A stretch of DNA of 49,169 bases from Paracoccaceae bacterium (GTDB taxonomy: Bacteria > Pseudomonadota > Alphaproteobacteria > Rhodobacterales > Rhodobacteraceae): assembly GCA_018607905.1 (NCBI GenBank), contig JABBAP010000006.1, positions 1 to 49,169 of the forward strand. Reading direction: 5' to 3'. Numbering within the stretch: position 1 is the stretch's first letter; every line of letters begins with the position of its first letter. The notes below the pieces were generated by a model, which saw only the letters and a list, made by a program, of their open reading frames with translations, was not told where the DNA came from and ran no database searches. Below, piece by piece: positions 42,496-49,169 of this stretch. The position numbers and the translations under genes are program-made.

Positions 42496-43871
42496 TCACC
42501 GTACTCCTCATAGATGTCGCGCCAAGGTCGGCTTTGATAGGCCACGCGCTTAATATTGATCAGGTGCAACGCGGTCACATTGTCCGATGTGATTGATCCC
42601 GACCACGTTCCCGTGCCCAACATGAAAGACGGCTCCAGATCGGTGGAATATCCCATGCCACCCATGATCGCGGGCGTATTCACCAACACCCGCCCTGTCG
42701 GAACAGCGGCAAATTGCGCCACAATCGCAGGATCGTTTGAATGCAGACAGGCAGAATGCCCCCAGCCCTCAAACTTTGCGATATTGATCGACATCTCGAT
42801 GCCGTGCTGGCTGTCGCGCGCCTCATAGAACGCCAGTACAGGGTTCAGTTTCTCAGCACTTAACGGGCGATGCCAACCGATTTCGGTTTCATTCGACACC
42901 AAACAACGGGTTTTCGGCGGAATAGAAAACCCAGACAATTCCGCCAAAACCTGCGGGCTTTGCCCAACACGCTCAGGGTTCATCGCTTGCTTGCCAGTAA
43001 AAATAACCTTCGCCAAACGATCGCTTTCCGCAGGGGTGCAGAAATATGCCCCGCGCATTTTCATTTCTTGGCGCAGCTCGCGGGCAATTTCTGGATCGGC
43101 AATCACCGCTTGTTCGGAAACACAGGCGGTTCCGTAATCAAAACACTTTGACGTGACGATCATTTCAGCCACTTCACCGATCTCGCCTGCCATGGATTTA
43201 TGCACGTAACACGGCACATTGCCCGCGCCCACGGCGAGCGTCGGCTTGCCGCTGGAATAGGCCGCCTTAACCATCGCAGGGCCACCCGTCGCCATAACAA
43301 CAGAGGTGCGTTTGTGCTTCATCAATTCCGCCGTGCCCGCAATCGTTACTTGGTCCAAACACTGGATCAACCCTTTGGGCGCACCCATCTGTTCGGCCAC
43401 ATTCGCCATCACTTTGACAGTCGCCATGCCTGATTTAATGCCGCGGGGATGGGGCGCACAGACAATCGCATTGCCCGCTTTTACAGCCGACAAAATCTTG
43501 AAAATAATCGTCGAGGTCGGGTTCGTCACAGGCACCAATGCCGCCACAACACCCATCGGCTCGCCAAACGCCGCAATCTTGGTCGCGTCATCGCGCCACA
43601 ACATGCCCAGCGTCGTTACATCACGCAGATAATCGGCAACCGACAGTGCGTTAAACAGGTTCTTCACCCGTTTATCATCGACATTTCCGTAACCCGTTTC
43701 GTCTACCGCAATTTGTCCCAGCTCTTTGGCAACAGGTTCAATCGCGCGCGCCATCGCATCCACAATCGCGTCCACATGCGCAGGATCCGTGTCCAGAAAT
43801 TTCTGATACGCTGCAAAGGCAGATTCCGCAGATCGGCGTGCAGCCGCGATGGATTTCAGATCAGCATCCAT
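42492..43871 (-). CDS. CoA-acylating aldehyde dehydrogenase (PduP/EutE-like)
   Basis: This 459-residue enzyme converts an aldehyde plus CoA and NAD to an acyl-CoA. It has 'ETGYGNVDDKRVKN', 'VPVTNPTSTIIFKILSAVKAGNAIV' (in pieces), 'GAGNVPCYV', and the catalytic Cys250 in SKCFDYGTACVSEQ; it matches the PduP/EutE/AdhE N-domain family. ATG 43871 is used because it lies one base from the previous stop and starts right at the helical domain; seven more codons upstream are open. I see no N- or C-terminal encapsulation peptide of the PduP type. It is the core aldehyde-processing enzyme of the compartment. Confidence 0.94.
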   Translation of the reverse strand: MDADLKSIAAARRSAESAFAAYQKFLDTDPAHVDAIVDAMARAIEPVAKELGQIAVDETGYGNVDDKRVKNLFNALSVADYLRDVTTLGMLWRDDATKIAAFGEPMGVVAALVPVTNPTSTIIFKILSAVKAGNAIVCAPHPRGIKSGMATVKVMANVAEQMGAPKGLIQCLDQVTIAGTAELMKHKRTSVVMATGGPAMVKAAYSSGKPTLAVGAGNVPCYVHKSMAGEIGEVAEMIVTSKCFDYGTACVSEQAVIADPEIARELRQEMKMRGAYFCTPAESDRLAKVIFTGKQAMNPERVGQSPQVLAELSGFSIPPKTRCLVSNETEIGWHRPLSAEKLNPVLAFYEARDSQHGIEMSINIAKFEGWGHSACLHSNDPAIVAQFAAVPTGRVLVNTPAIMGGMGYSTDLEPSFMLGTGTWSGSITSDNVTALHLINIKRVAYQSRPWRDIYEEYGE

Positions 43872-43872
43872 A

Positions 43873-45060
43873 TTATGTCCGTCCCGTCGCAATAGCGTCC
43901 ATCGCGGAACGCGCTGTATCTATGTCCGTTGTCGTGATGCCGATTGTATCAAGCCGTCGCCCCGCAGCGGCTACATCAGCCCCTAGTACAGCACTTGCCA
44001 AAGTAATCATCGCTTGCGTTACAGGCAGATCAATTCCCGCCATTTTAGCCGCCGACATCAGCGGCACCAGCGATCCAATAGTCCCATCGCGCAACAAGGC
44101 CTTCGCGCCATCTTGATCAGGGACAGGCCGCGTGGCCGCCCCCTTCACAACACCCGCATGGATTTCGATCAACGCATCTGCATCCGCCAGTCCACGCACC
44201 CCAAAGGCCTTAGCCACCGACGTGCGCTCTGCTGCCAATTGTTCAATCAAATTGCGCTGCTCATCACCGATCAGCGCCGCAAAATTCTGATTGTCTGCCA
44301 ACGGCATTCCACCCATCGGAACAGGCACTGCACCTGAGCCAAGCGCAGGGCCGCTCATCAATAATGCAGGAAATTCGACCAACGCGGAACCATCAGCAAA
44401 CCCGGATGCCAGAACACTGTCCTTCGCATCTAAATTCGGCAAATACCGTGCCAAACCAGCCAACACGTTGCGACGCCCACTTGGTAACGTCGCTGCGGCA
44501 ACAGGCCCACAAGGCGTAAGGTTCAAAACCGCGCCCTCGGCCCGTACAAAATACGGCAGACCTTGCGCCTCAACGATTGTCACGTCTGCGGTGCAACCAC
44601 CAATGCGCAAAAACCAAGCAGTTTCTAACGCGCCAAGGGATCGACCAGGGGCCAAAACCAGCACCTGCCCATCAGACAGATGATCGGCCAAAACCATCGC
44701 ATAGGTTCGTTGCTTGTGCACAGGGCCCGTCAGGAAAATCACATCTGCATCTTTCACAGACGCATCCAATTCCGCTGTCGTTTGGATCGCATTGCTCGCA
44801 CGATCAACCTGATACGTGCCAACAGGCCCAGCGCCGCGCAACGACACACCGCTGGAGGAACGCATAGCCTCCAGCTCCGTCCCGTACGCCGAAAACAGCG
44901 AAACATTCGCGCCTTCAGCCAAACACAACGCCGCAATCAGCCGCGCATCTTCGCCGCCACCCAGAACCGACACGCGATCATAGGACGGCACGCTGCTTGG
45001 TTGTTTGGACACAGACGATTTAGACGCCGCATCAGCGAATTCTGCAAACGCATTGGTCAT
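43873..45060 (-). CDS. Opine-dehydrogenase-like NAD(P) protein with an encapsulation-peptide-like N-terminus
   Basis: This 395-residue protein has a Rossmann domain starting at about residue 29 (VSVLGGGEDARLIAALCLAEGANVSLFSA, in two pieces) and the C-terminal all-helical domain of opine/octopine dehydrogenases and related NAD-binding proteins ('GFADGSALVEFPALLMSGPAL', 'GSLVPLMSAAKMAGID'). The residues before it form an amphipathic helix (TNAFAEFADAASK) and a Ser/Pro-rich linker, as in known BMC cargo peptides. The His of the NPxxH motif of opine dehydrogenases is not visible: the region reads VEFPALLMSG. A changed reaction or a non-catalytic role is therefore possible. Lies between the BMC-H and aldehyde dehydrogenase genes. 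Confidence 0.82.
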   Translation of the reverse strand: MTNAFAEFADAASKSSVSKQPSSVPSYDRVSVLGGGEDARLIAALCLAEGANVSLFSAYGTELEAMRSSSGVSLRGAGPVGTYQVDRASNAIQTTAELDASVKDADVIFLTGPVHKQRTYAMVLADHLSDGQVLVLAPGRSLGALETAWFLRIGGCTADVTIVEAQGLPYFVRAEGAVLNLTPCGPVAAATLPSGRRNVLAGLARYLPNLDAKDSVLASGFADGSALVEFPALLMSGPALGSGAVPVPMGGMPLADNQNFAALIGDEQRNLIEQLAAERTSVAKAFGVRGLADADALIEIHAGVVKGAATRPVPDQDGAKALLRDGTIGSLVPLMSAAKMAGIDLPVTQAMITLASAVLGADVAAAGRRLDTIGITTTDIDTARSAMDAIATGRT

Positions 45061-45089
45061 GGATACTTCCCTTCGCCAGCTAGAACAAT

Positions 45090-45386
45090 TTAACCAGCGA
45101 TGCCTTCAAGAATGGCTTCCAGCTCGTCGTGTGGGCGTGCGATCACGTGCACAGACACAACTTCGCCGATTTTGTTTGCAGCTGTCGCGCCCGCATCTGT
45201 TGCGGCTTTAACCGCACCAACTTCGCCACGTACAAGCGTGGTCACCAAACCGCCGCCTGCTTTTGTTTGTGCAACAATTGCAACGCTGGCTGCTTTGACC
45301 ATCGCATCTGCCGCTTCGATAGACGCGACAAGGCCACGTGTTTCGATCATACCAAGGGCTGTTTGGCCCGCTGCTGGTTTCGCCAT
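45090..45386 (-). CDS. BMC-H hexameric shell protein
   Basis: This 98-residue single-domain shell protein carries the BMC fold from '[27 protein letters not shown]' (in pieces) through '[24 protein letters not shown]'. It forms hexamers that tile the shell facets; the pore-lining loop is in AGGGL. ATG 45386 is supported by a strong AAGGAGAG ribosome site; a longer open frame upstream has no such site and adds a non-family prefix. Its strong ribosome site agrees with a major shell component. It is the only BMC-H in the window. Confidence 0.96.
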   Translation of the reverse strand: MAKPAAGQTALGMIETRGLVASIEAADAMVKAASVAIVAQTKAGGGLVTTLVRGEVGAVKAATDAGATAANKIGEVVSVHVIARPHDELEAILEGIAG

Positions 45387-45417
45387 GAGTTCTCTCCTTA
45401 AGAGGTTGTTATTTGAG

Positions 45418-45687
45418 TTATTTTGCGAGGGTGACTTGATCCACCACCGCGATAATTGCTGCATTTATGGGCGCACCCGATGTTCCAGCTGCCATACGAG
45501 CCGCTGAACCAGTTGTCATTAACACCGTGTCACCAACGCCAGCGCCCACCGTATCGGCGGCCACTTCGGCGGGTGTTACAACTTTGCCCGCGCCATCAAT
45601 GATGTCACACACCAGCAAGGTCGCCCCCACAAGCTGCGCGTCTTTTGCTGTCGCTACGACAGTTCCTGTTACGCGGGCCAGTTTCAT
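45418..45687 (-). CDS. BMC-P pentameric vertex protein (EutN/CcmL-like)
   Basis: This 89-residue protein forms pentamers that cap the icosahedral vertices of the shell. The family pattern is complete: the start '[30 protein letters not shown]' (in pieces), '[22 protein letters not shown]' and '[12 protein letters not shown]'. The stop of the glutamine-synthetase-like gene overlaps its ATG by one base (TGATG). It is the only vertex gene here. Confidence 0.95.
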   Translation of the reverse strand: MKLARVTGTVVATAKDAQLVGATLLVCDIIDGAGKVVTPAEVAADTVGAGVGDTVLMTTGSAARMAAGTSGAPINAAIIAVVDQVTLAK

Positions 45688-46994
45688 CAGAAGTTACCCA
45701 TGTAACGATCACGCTCTAATTGTGTGACCTGGTTGTTGATAAAGTCGTTGTAAAAGCCCAACTCGCGCTCGCACATCTGGCAATAGATTTCCCACTGCGT
45801 TTCGCCCATCAGCTCTTTCAGCCAATCAGACCCGCGCGCCAGCTCAATCGCGGCGTCCAAACCCGCAGGGAGCGGCTGCGCCCGTTCAGATTCATACGCA
45901 TTGCCCAACTCACACTCATCAGGCTCGATGCTCTGTTCAATACCGTCCAAGCCCGCTGCGATATCCGCTGCCAGCAACAAATACGGGTTCGCATCTGCGC
46001 CTGCATCGCGCTTTTCAATGCGGGTAGATGCATCTGATCCTTGGATCACGCGCAAACCAACTGTGCGATTATCCAATCCCCACGCGTTGTTAATCGGACA
46101 GAAAGTATAGGGCTGGCGACGGCGATAACCATTCACTGTTGGCGAACCTAAAACAGAGGTTTCCGCCATCCGTTTCTGCAATCCACCAACAAAATGCTGT
46201 CCAGCTTTGCTCAGCTTTCCACCATCAGCAAAAACATTCTTGCCGTCTTTCCACAGTGAATAATGCGTGTGAAACCCGTTGCCGCTTTCCTCCAAGAAAG
46301 GCTTCGCCATGAAGGTCGCTTTGTAACCGTGCGCCGCAGCCAATTGTTTTACCAATGTGCGGAATTCAACCGTACGATCCGCAGATAACATCGCCTCGCC
46401 GTAGCGAATGTTTACCTCTACTTGACCAGCGGCATATTCAGGGTTCGATTGTTCAATCGGTATCCCATATTCGTTGATCAGATGGCGGATTGGCCCAAGC
46501 ACATGCTCCAGCTCCGCCGCACGATCAAGGCCGTACACACCGATCCCTTTATCTTTTGGCAGGTTCGTTTCTGGATCGAGCAGATAAAACTCCAACTCTG
46601 TTCCAACCTGCACTTCATATCCCAGTGCCGCTGCACGTTCTAACTGACGCTTCAAAACATTGCGCGGATCAATGGGCAACTCGCTATGATCCATTGCCTC
46701 AGAACGCGCCATACACATCGCAACGCCTGGCTCCCAAGGCAACTCGACCGGCTGTGTCATCGGGAACATATGGAAATCAGGGTACCCGTTTTCAAAGTTC
46801 ACATAAGGCGTGTCCCAGACATCGCAGGTCATATCGATCGCAAAAAGTGCCATCGAATAAGCGTTACCATTCTTACAGATACTATCCCAATGGGTTGCTG
46901 GAATGCGTTTCCCCCGCATGATTCCACACATATCCGCAAGGCCCATAACAACCGTATGCGTGCCTTCTGGCAACTTAAACTCTTGATTAGCCAC
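45687..46994 (-). CDS. Glutamine-synthetase-like ligase (PuuA/gamma-glutamyl-amine synthetase type)
   Basis: This 435-residue enzyme has the catalytic fold of glutamine synthetase: VGTELEFYLLD (metal-binding Glu), 'NPEYAAGQVEVNIRYGEAM', 'ATFMAKPFLEESGNGFHTHYSLW' (in pieces), 'NRTVGLRV' and the C-terminal 'RIEKRDAGADANPYLLLAADIAAGLDGI'. The N-terminal beta-grasp part is present. Rather than ammonia, members of this branch join glutamate to an amine (PuuA, GlnA3/4-like) using ATP. It is the first gene of the BMC operon, 40 bp behind an operator-like palindrome. True nitrogen-assimilating GlnA is unlikely: wrong context and divergent active-site loops (NAWGLDNRT instead of YENRTA). Confidence 0.88.
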   Translation of the reverse strand: MANQEFKLPEGTHTVVMGLADMCGIMRGKRIPATHWDSICKNGNAYSMALFAIDMTCDVWDTPYVNFENGYPDFHMFPMTQPVELPWEPGVAMCMARSEAMDHSELPIDPRNVLKRQLERAAALGYEVQVGTELEFYLLDPETNLPKDKGIGVYGLDRAAELEHVLGPIRHLINEYGIPIEQSNPEYAAGQVEVNIRYGEAMLSADRTVEFRTLVKQLAAAHGYKATFMAKPFLEESGNGFHTHYSLWKDGKNVFADGGKLSKAGQHFVGGLQKRMAETSVLGSPTVNGYRRRQPYTFCPINNAWGLDNRTVGLRVIQGSDASTRIEKRDAGADANPYLLLAADIAAGLDGIEQSIEPDECELGNAYESERAQPLPAGLDAAIELARGSDWLKELMGETQWEIYCQMCERELGFYNDFINNQVTQLERDRYMGNF

Positions 46995-47026
46995 ATTATT
47001 CTCCCTGTTCTACAGTCCTTGCTATC

Positions 47027-47064
47027 AAACTGTATTCTGTATACCGTATCCATAAATACAGTTT
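47027..47064. promoter_or_regulatory. Operator region upstream of the BMC operon
   Basis: TTCTGTATACCGTA (47035-47048) matches the perfect palindrome before the Liv-type importer at 12 of 14 positions and lies about 40 bp before the ligase start. It is enclosed by a perfect 10-bp inverted repeat, AAACTGTATT (47027-47036) and AATACAGTTT (47055-47064), giving several CTGTAT half-sites. GntR-type control of the BMC operon is inferred. Confidence 0.7.
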
Positions 47065-47105
47065 CCGCAAGGATTTTCTGATGGCAAAGCCTAACATCAT
47101 TAAGT

Positions 47106-47208
47106 GTTTCGCGAAAACTTCGAAATGTGTGCGTTTCGCGAAACACACACTCTTTCAGGAGTAGATGAGCGTTGCAACGAACCCGACAGACAAACCGAAA
47201 TTCGCGAA
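47106..47208. promoter_or_regulatory. Three TTCGCGAA palindromes at the start of the amine-oxidase-like gene
   Basis: TTCGCGAA occurs at 47108-47115, 47135-47142 and 47201-47208. The second is part of a perfect 12-bp palindrome, GTTTCGCGAAAC (47133-47144), flanked by GTGT/ACAC. The first two lie upstream of the oxidase start and the third just inside it. Possibly operators for another regulator; the spacing of the first two is 27 bp. Confidence 0.45.
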
Positions 47209-48338
47209 ACGTAGTTGTAGTCGGCGGCGGAATAGCCGGTTCCATGACTGCACTACATTTACAGCGCCGCGGCGAACAGGTGACGTTGATCGACCGTTGG
47301 GAACCAGGCCACCCACGCGCCGCGTCCTCTGATTACAATCGCGTCATCCGCGCCATTTCTGGGCGCGACGAATTTTATACTCGCTGGGCACGGGAAAGCC
47401 GTACACGTTGGTTAGAATTACAGGCCGAAACGGGTCAAAACCTCATGTACGAATGTGGCGCCCTGATCCTAGCCACCAAAGGCCACTGCGATTGGGAAGA
47501 TGCGACCTCTGAAACCTTCGACCGGGTCGGCGTCCCATATTACAAATTCTCAAAGCAAGACATCCAACAACGGTTCCCGCAGTTCAAAGTGGATGAAATT
47601 GACTATGCTTTGTTTGAGCCTGAAGCAGGGCTATTGATGGCGCACCGCTGCGTAATCACCACGCTCGATTTGTTCAGAAAAGAAGGCGGCATCGTCAAAC
47701 GTGGCATCGTCACCACAGACGCAACTGAACGCCCCATGCTGGATGGCAAACCCCTAGAAGCAGACGTCATCATCGTGTCCACAGGCGCGTGGATGTCGGA
47801 AATGTTCCCAAAAACCATCAAGCCAATCACTACGATCATGGGCATCAACGTACTTTACACCTCTACGCCCGATGGTTCGGATCAGTACGACATGGAAAAC
47901 ATGCCCTGCTGGATCGACCACGGCCAGGGCTCGTTTGGCATTCCATCTTCCGAAGGTTCAGGCGTCAAAGCCGCGGTTGTGATCCCCAACACACCGATTG
48001 ATATCAACAACGACGAACGCTTGATCGAAAAACAATCACTCGCCAAAACCCGCCAATACATCCGCCACCGCCTGCCCGGCCTAGAAGGACAGCGCGTTGT
48101 GGACAGCAAATTCAACCAAGTCATCCTCACGCCGGACACGCATTTCATCGTGGACTGGCACCCCCAACACGAGAACGTCCTATTGGCGGGCGGCTGTTCA
48201 GGGCACCTATTCAAACACGGGCCGATGTTTGGTGATTTCACAGCAGGCGTGGCCGTGAAAGACTACGGCACAGCAGATCGTTTTAAGATCGCAGGTCGTC
48301 GGAAATTATCCCCAAAAGAGAGCCCAAGTGGCCGTTAA
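47165..48338 (+). CDS. FAD-dependent amine oxidase-like protein (DAO/sarcosine-oxidase/PuuB-like)
   Basis: This protein of about 390 residues belongs to the DAO family: NVVVVGGGIAGSMTALHLQRRG binds ADP of FAD (in pieces), and 'TPDTHFIVDWHPQHENVLLAGGCSGHLFKHGP' is the C-terminal signature. The cysteine that holds FAD covalently in monomeric sarcosine oxidase appears as Asn (FNQVILTPD), so FAD is probably not covalent there. Start is ambiguous. AGGAG (47157-47161) stands before ATG 47165, but that frame (MSVATNPTDKPKFAK) is one base out from the enzyme frame. A TTG at 47172 is in frame. Dropping one C after the FAK codons joins them as KFAKVVVVGGG. Divergent from the BMC operon, so probably part of the same pathway. 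Confidence 0.82.
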
Positions 48339-48395
48339 AACTTGTTGGTTCGCATCCGCGCTCTACCTGTACAAAGATCACAGGAGAAACACCGA

Positions 48396-48890
48396 ATGAA
48401 ACCATATCTTTTCGCAACCGCAGCGCTCTTTTGCGCAACTACAGCCGCAGCAGACCTGATCGTAACCTTTGACGAAGGCGCCCCCAAAGACCGCTTCACG
48501 TTCCAAAACACGGGCACGTGCAGCCTGCCCGCCGCAACGCTACGGATTGACCTGAAAAACTCCGCAGGCGGATTGGTCTTTGATGTTACAGACCAAGGCG
48601 CTGGGGTCGAAGTATTCCAACCCTTTGAACTAACCTCAGGCATTGGCGCCGTGACCAAAACCAGCCCAGTTACAGACGGCGATACACAGCTAGCGATTGA
48701 TATCACAGGCTTGCAGCCAAACCAAAAACTGGCTTTCACCATTGATGTGGACGATACGCTCGGACAGCGAGAAATCACTGTAAATGATGCGGAAATCAGT
48801 GGTGCAGAGGGGTCGATAACGGCACAAAACCTACGATCTAGCGCGAGCTTTTCTGGCGATACTGCAGTTATTTCAGTGACCTGCTCGTAA
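48396..48890 (+). CDS. Small secreted protein, aggregation-factor-core-like
   Basis: This 164-residue protein has a clear Sec signal peptide (MKPYLFATAALFCATTAAA, cleavage near residue 19). A mature beta-rich domain follows: 'DLIVTFDEGAPKDRFTFQNTGTCSL', 'GGLVFDVTDQGAGVEVFQPFE' and a final Cys. Two cysteines in the mature part (after TGT and near the end) could form a disulfide. I recall similar roseobacter proteins annotated as aggregation factor core; the function is not established. GGAG precedes the ATG. It is probably independent of the upstream oxidase gene. Confidence 0.78.
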   Translation: MKPYLFATAALFCATTAAADLIVTFDEGAPKDRFTFQNTGTCSLPAATLRIDLKNSAGGLVFDVTDQGAGVEVFQPFELTSGIGAVTKTSPVTDGDTQLAIDITGLQPNQKLAFTIDVDDTLGQREITVNDAEISGAEGSITAQNLRSSASFSGDTAVISVTCS

Positions 48891-48909
48891 TATACTGCTG
48901 CGCTGGACC

Positions 48910-49169
48910 CTAGGAACCCGCCAGATTTTCGCGAAAAAACGTAGCCACTTCAGCTGCCATCAAATCCTGCTGCACATCAGACGCTTTGAAACTCGCCAAA
49001 GCCGCGTCCATATCTGCGTCATTGGGAAACCCATCGGCTCCGCGCGCACGCTCAAAGATATCCGCGATGTTGCGTTCCCAATGTTCTGGGTGAAACTGCA
49101 CACTTGCAGCAGGAAAATCATATTCCAACGCACCCACAGGGCAATAAGGCGCAGACGCGGTTACTTTTG
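48910..49169 (-). CDS. Class I glutamine amidotransferase-like protein, C-terminal end (partial)
   Basis: The frame is open through the window edge, so the N-terminus (with the nucleophile Cys) is missing. The visible 85 residues contain 'APYCPVGALEYDFPAASVQFHPEH', in which the FHPE triad His/Glu are the class I amidotransferase pair, and a helical tail of about 55 residues. It could be a gamma-glutamyl hydrolase (PuuD-like) or a general GMP-synthase-like amidotransferase; the 'ALEYDFPA.SVQFHPE' context looks to me more like the latter. The stop is at 48910-48912. Confidence 0.78.
   Translation of the reverse strand, partial: KVTASAPYCPVGALEYDFPAASVQFHPEHWERNIADIFERARGADGFPNDADMDAALASFKASDVQQDLMAAEVATFFRENLAGS

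Noticed and set aside
40287-46994. Carboxysome
   Set aside because: Shell genes are present, but there is no RuBisCO, carbonic anhydrase, CsoS2 or CcmM; the acylating aldehyde dehydrogenase marks a metabolosome.
45687-46994. Nitrogen-assimilating glutamine synthetase (GlnA)
   Set aside because: First gene of a BMC operon, and the loop motifs fit the gamma-glutamyl-amine ligase branch better.
1-49169. CRISPR array, insertion sequences, prophage or tRNA genes
   Set aside because: I found no regularly spaced repeats, transposase or integrase motifs, phage structural genes, or cloverleaf-like sequence with a conserved T-loop on either strand.

Overview
The window looks like a chromosomal segment of a marine alphaproteobacterium, most likely Rhodobacteraceae (Roseobacter-type). 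The inference rests on family content: many solute-binding-protein ABC transporters, paired acyl-CoA dehydrogenases, a MoxR/DUF58/SpoIIM operon, GlxA- and LysR-type regulators, and a small secreted protein of an aggregation-factor-like type. Composition is moderate, and genes are packed tightly with many 1-4 bp start/stop overlaps. I see no rRNA, tRNA, CRISPR array, insertion sequence or prophage. The region reads as a dense patchwork of catabolic modules, each with its own regulator.

Layout. 1-1011: end of scoA, a YCII-like gene and scoB (ketone-body/3-oxoacid CoA transfer). 1075-2546: an aldehyde dehydrogenase broken by a frameshift in a CG repeat. 2643-6599: a LysR regulator divergent from a coniferyl-alcohol-dehydrogenase-like SDR and a self-sufficient cytochrome P450 (heme domain fused to a phthalate-dioxygenase-type reductase), probably acting on aromatic monomers. 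6738-7376: hemolysin-III-like membrane protein. 7438-9763: a phosphoribosyltransferase with a TIM-barrel partner, divergent from a LysR gene. 9913-15208: a Pot-type ABC importer followed by a deacetylase/cyclic-imide-hydrolase-like enzyme and a yeast-type cytosine deaminase. 15228-21550: metallo-beta-lactamase-fold hydrolase, sulfatase, class-III aminotransferase and two adjacent acyl-CoA dehydrogenases. 21571-23976: GlxA-type regulator, DUF1028 protein and a Rid-family protein. 24056-31023: a seven-gene MoxR-AAA/DUF58/SpoIIM/RDD/DUF4350/DUF4129 membrane operon. 31200-35482: a CaiB-type CoA-transferase and an ABC-exporter-like protein with an apparently dead ATPase and a cyclic-nucleotide-binding domain. 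35582-40167: a Liv-type ABC importer. 40287-46994: a bacterial microcompartment (BMC) operon. 47165-48338: a divergent FAD-dependent amine-oxidase-like gene. 48396-49169: a small secreted protein and the end of a class I glutamine amidotransferase.

The most striking part is 35582-48338. The BMC operon encodes the smallest usual set of shell proteins (one pentamer, one hexamer, one tandem-domain trimer). It also encodes an acylating aldehyde dehydrogenase, a malate-dehydrogenase-like enzyme with an N-terminal extension, an opine-dehydrogenase-like protein with an encapsulation-peptide-like N-terminus, a glutamine-synthetase-like ligase and a Rid protein. I see none of the classical signature enzymes (B12 diol dehydratase, ethanolamine lyase, glycyl-radical enzyme) and no phosphotransacylase. 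A near-identical palindrome built on CTGTATAC lies 40-50 bp upstream of both the BMC operon and the Liv-type importer, suggesting that one regulator, not present here, controls both. The glutamine-synthetase-like ligase, the amine oxidase and the amidotransferase resemble the logic of the Puu (gamma-glutamylated amine) pathway. My working hypothesis is a BMC that handles an aldehyde released from an imported amine or amide. This is inference; the substrate is unknown.
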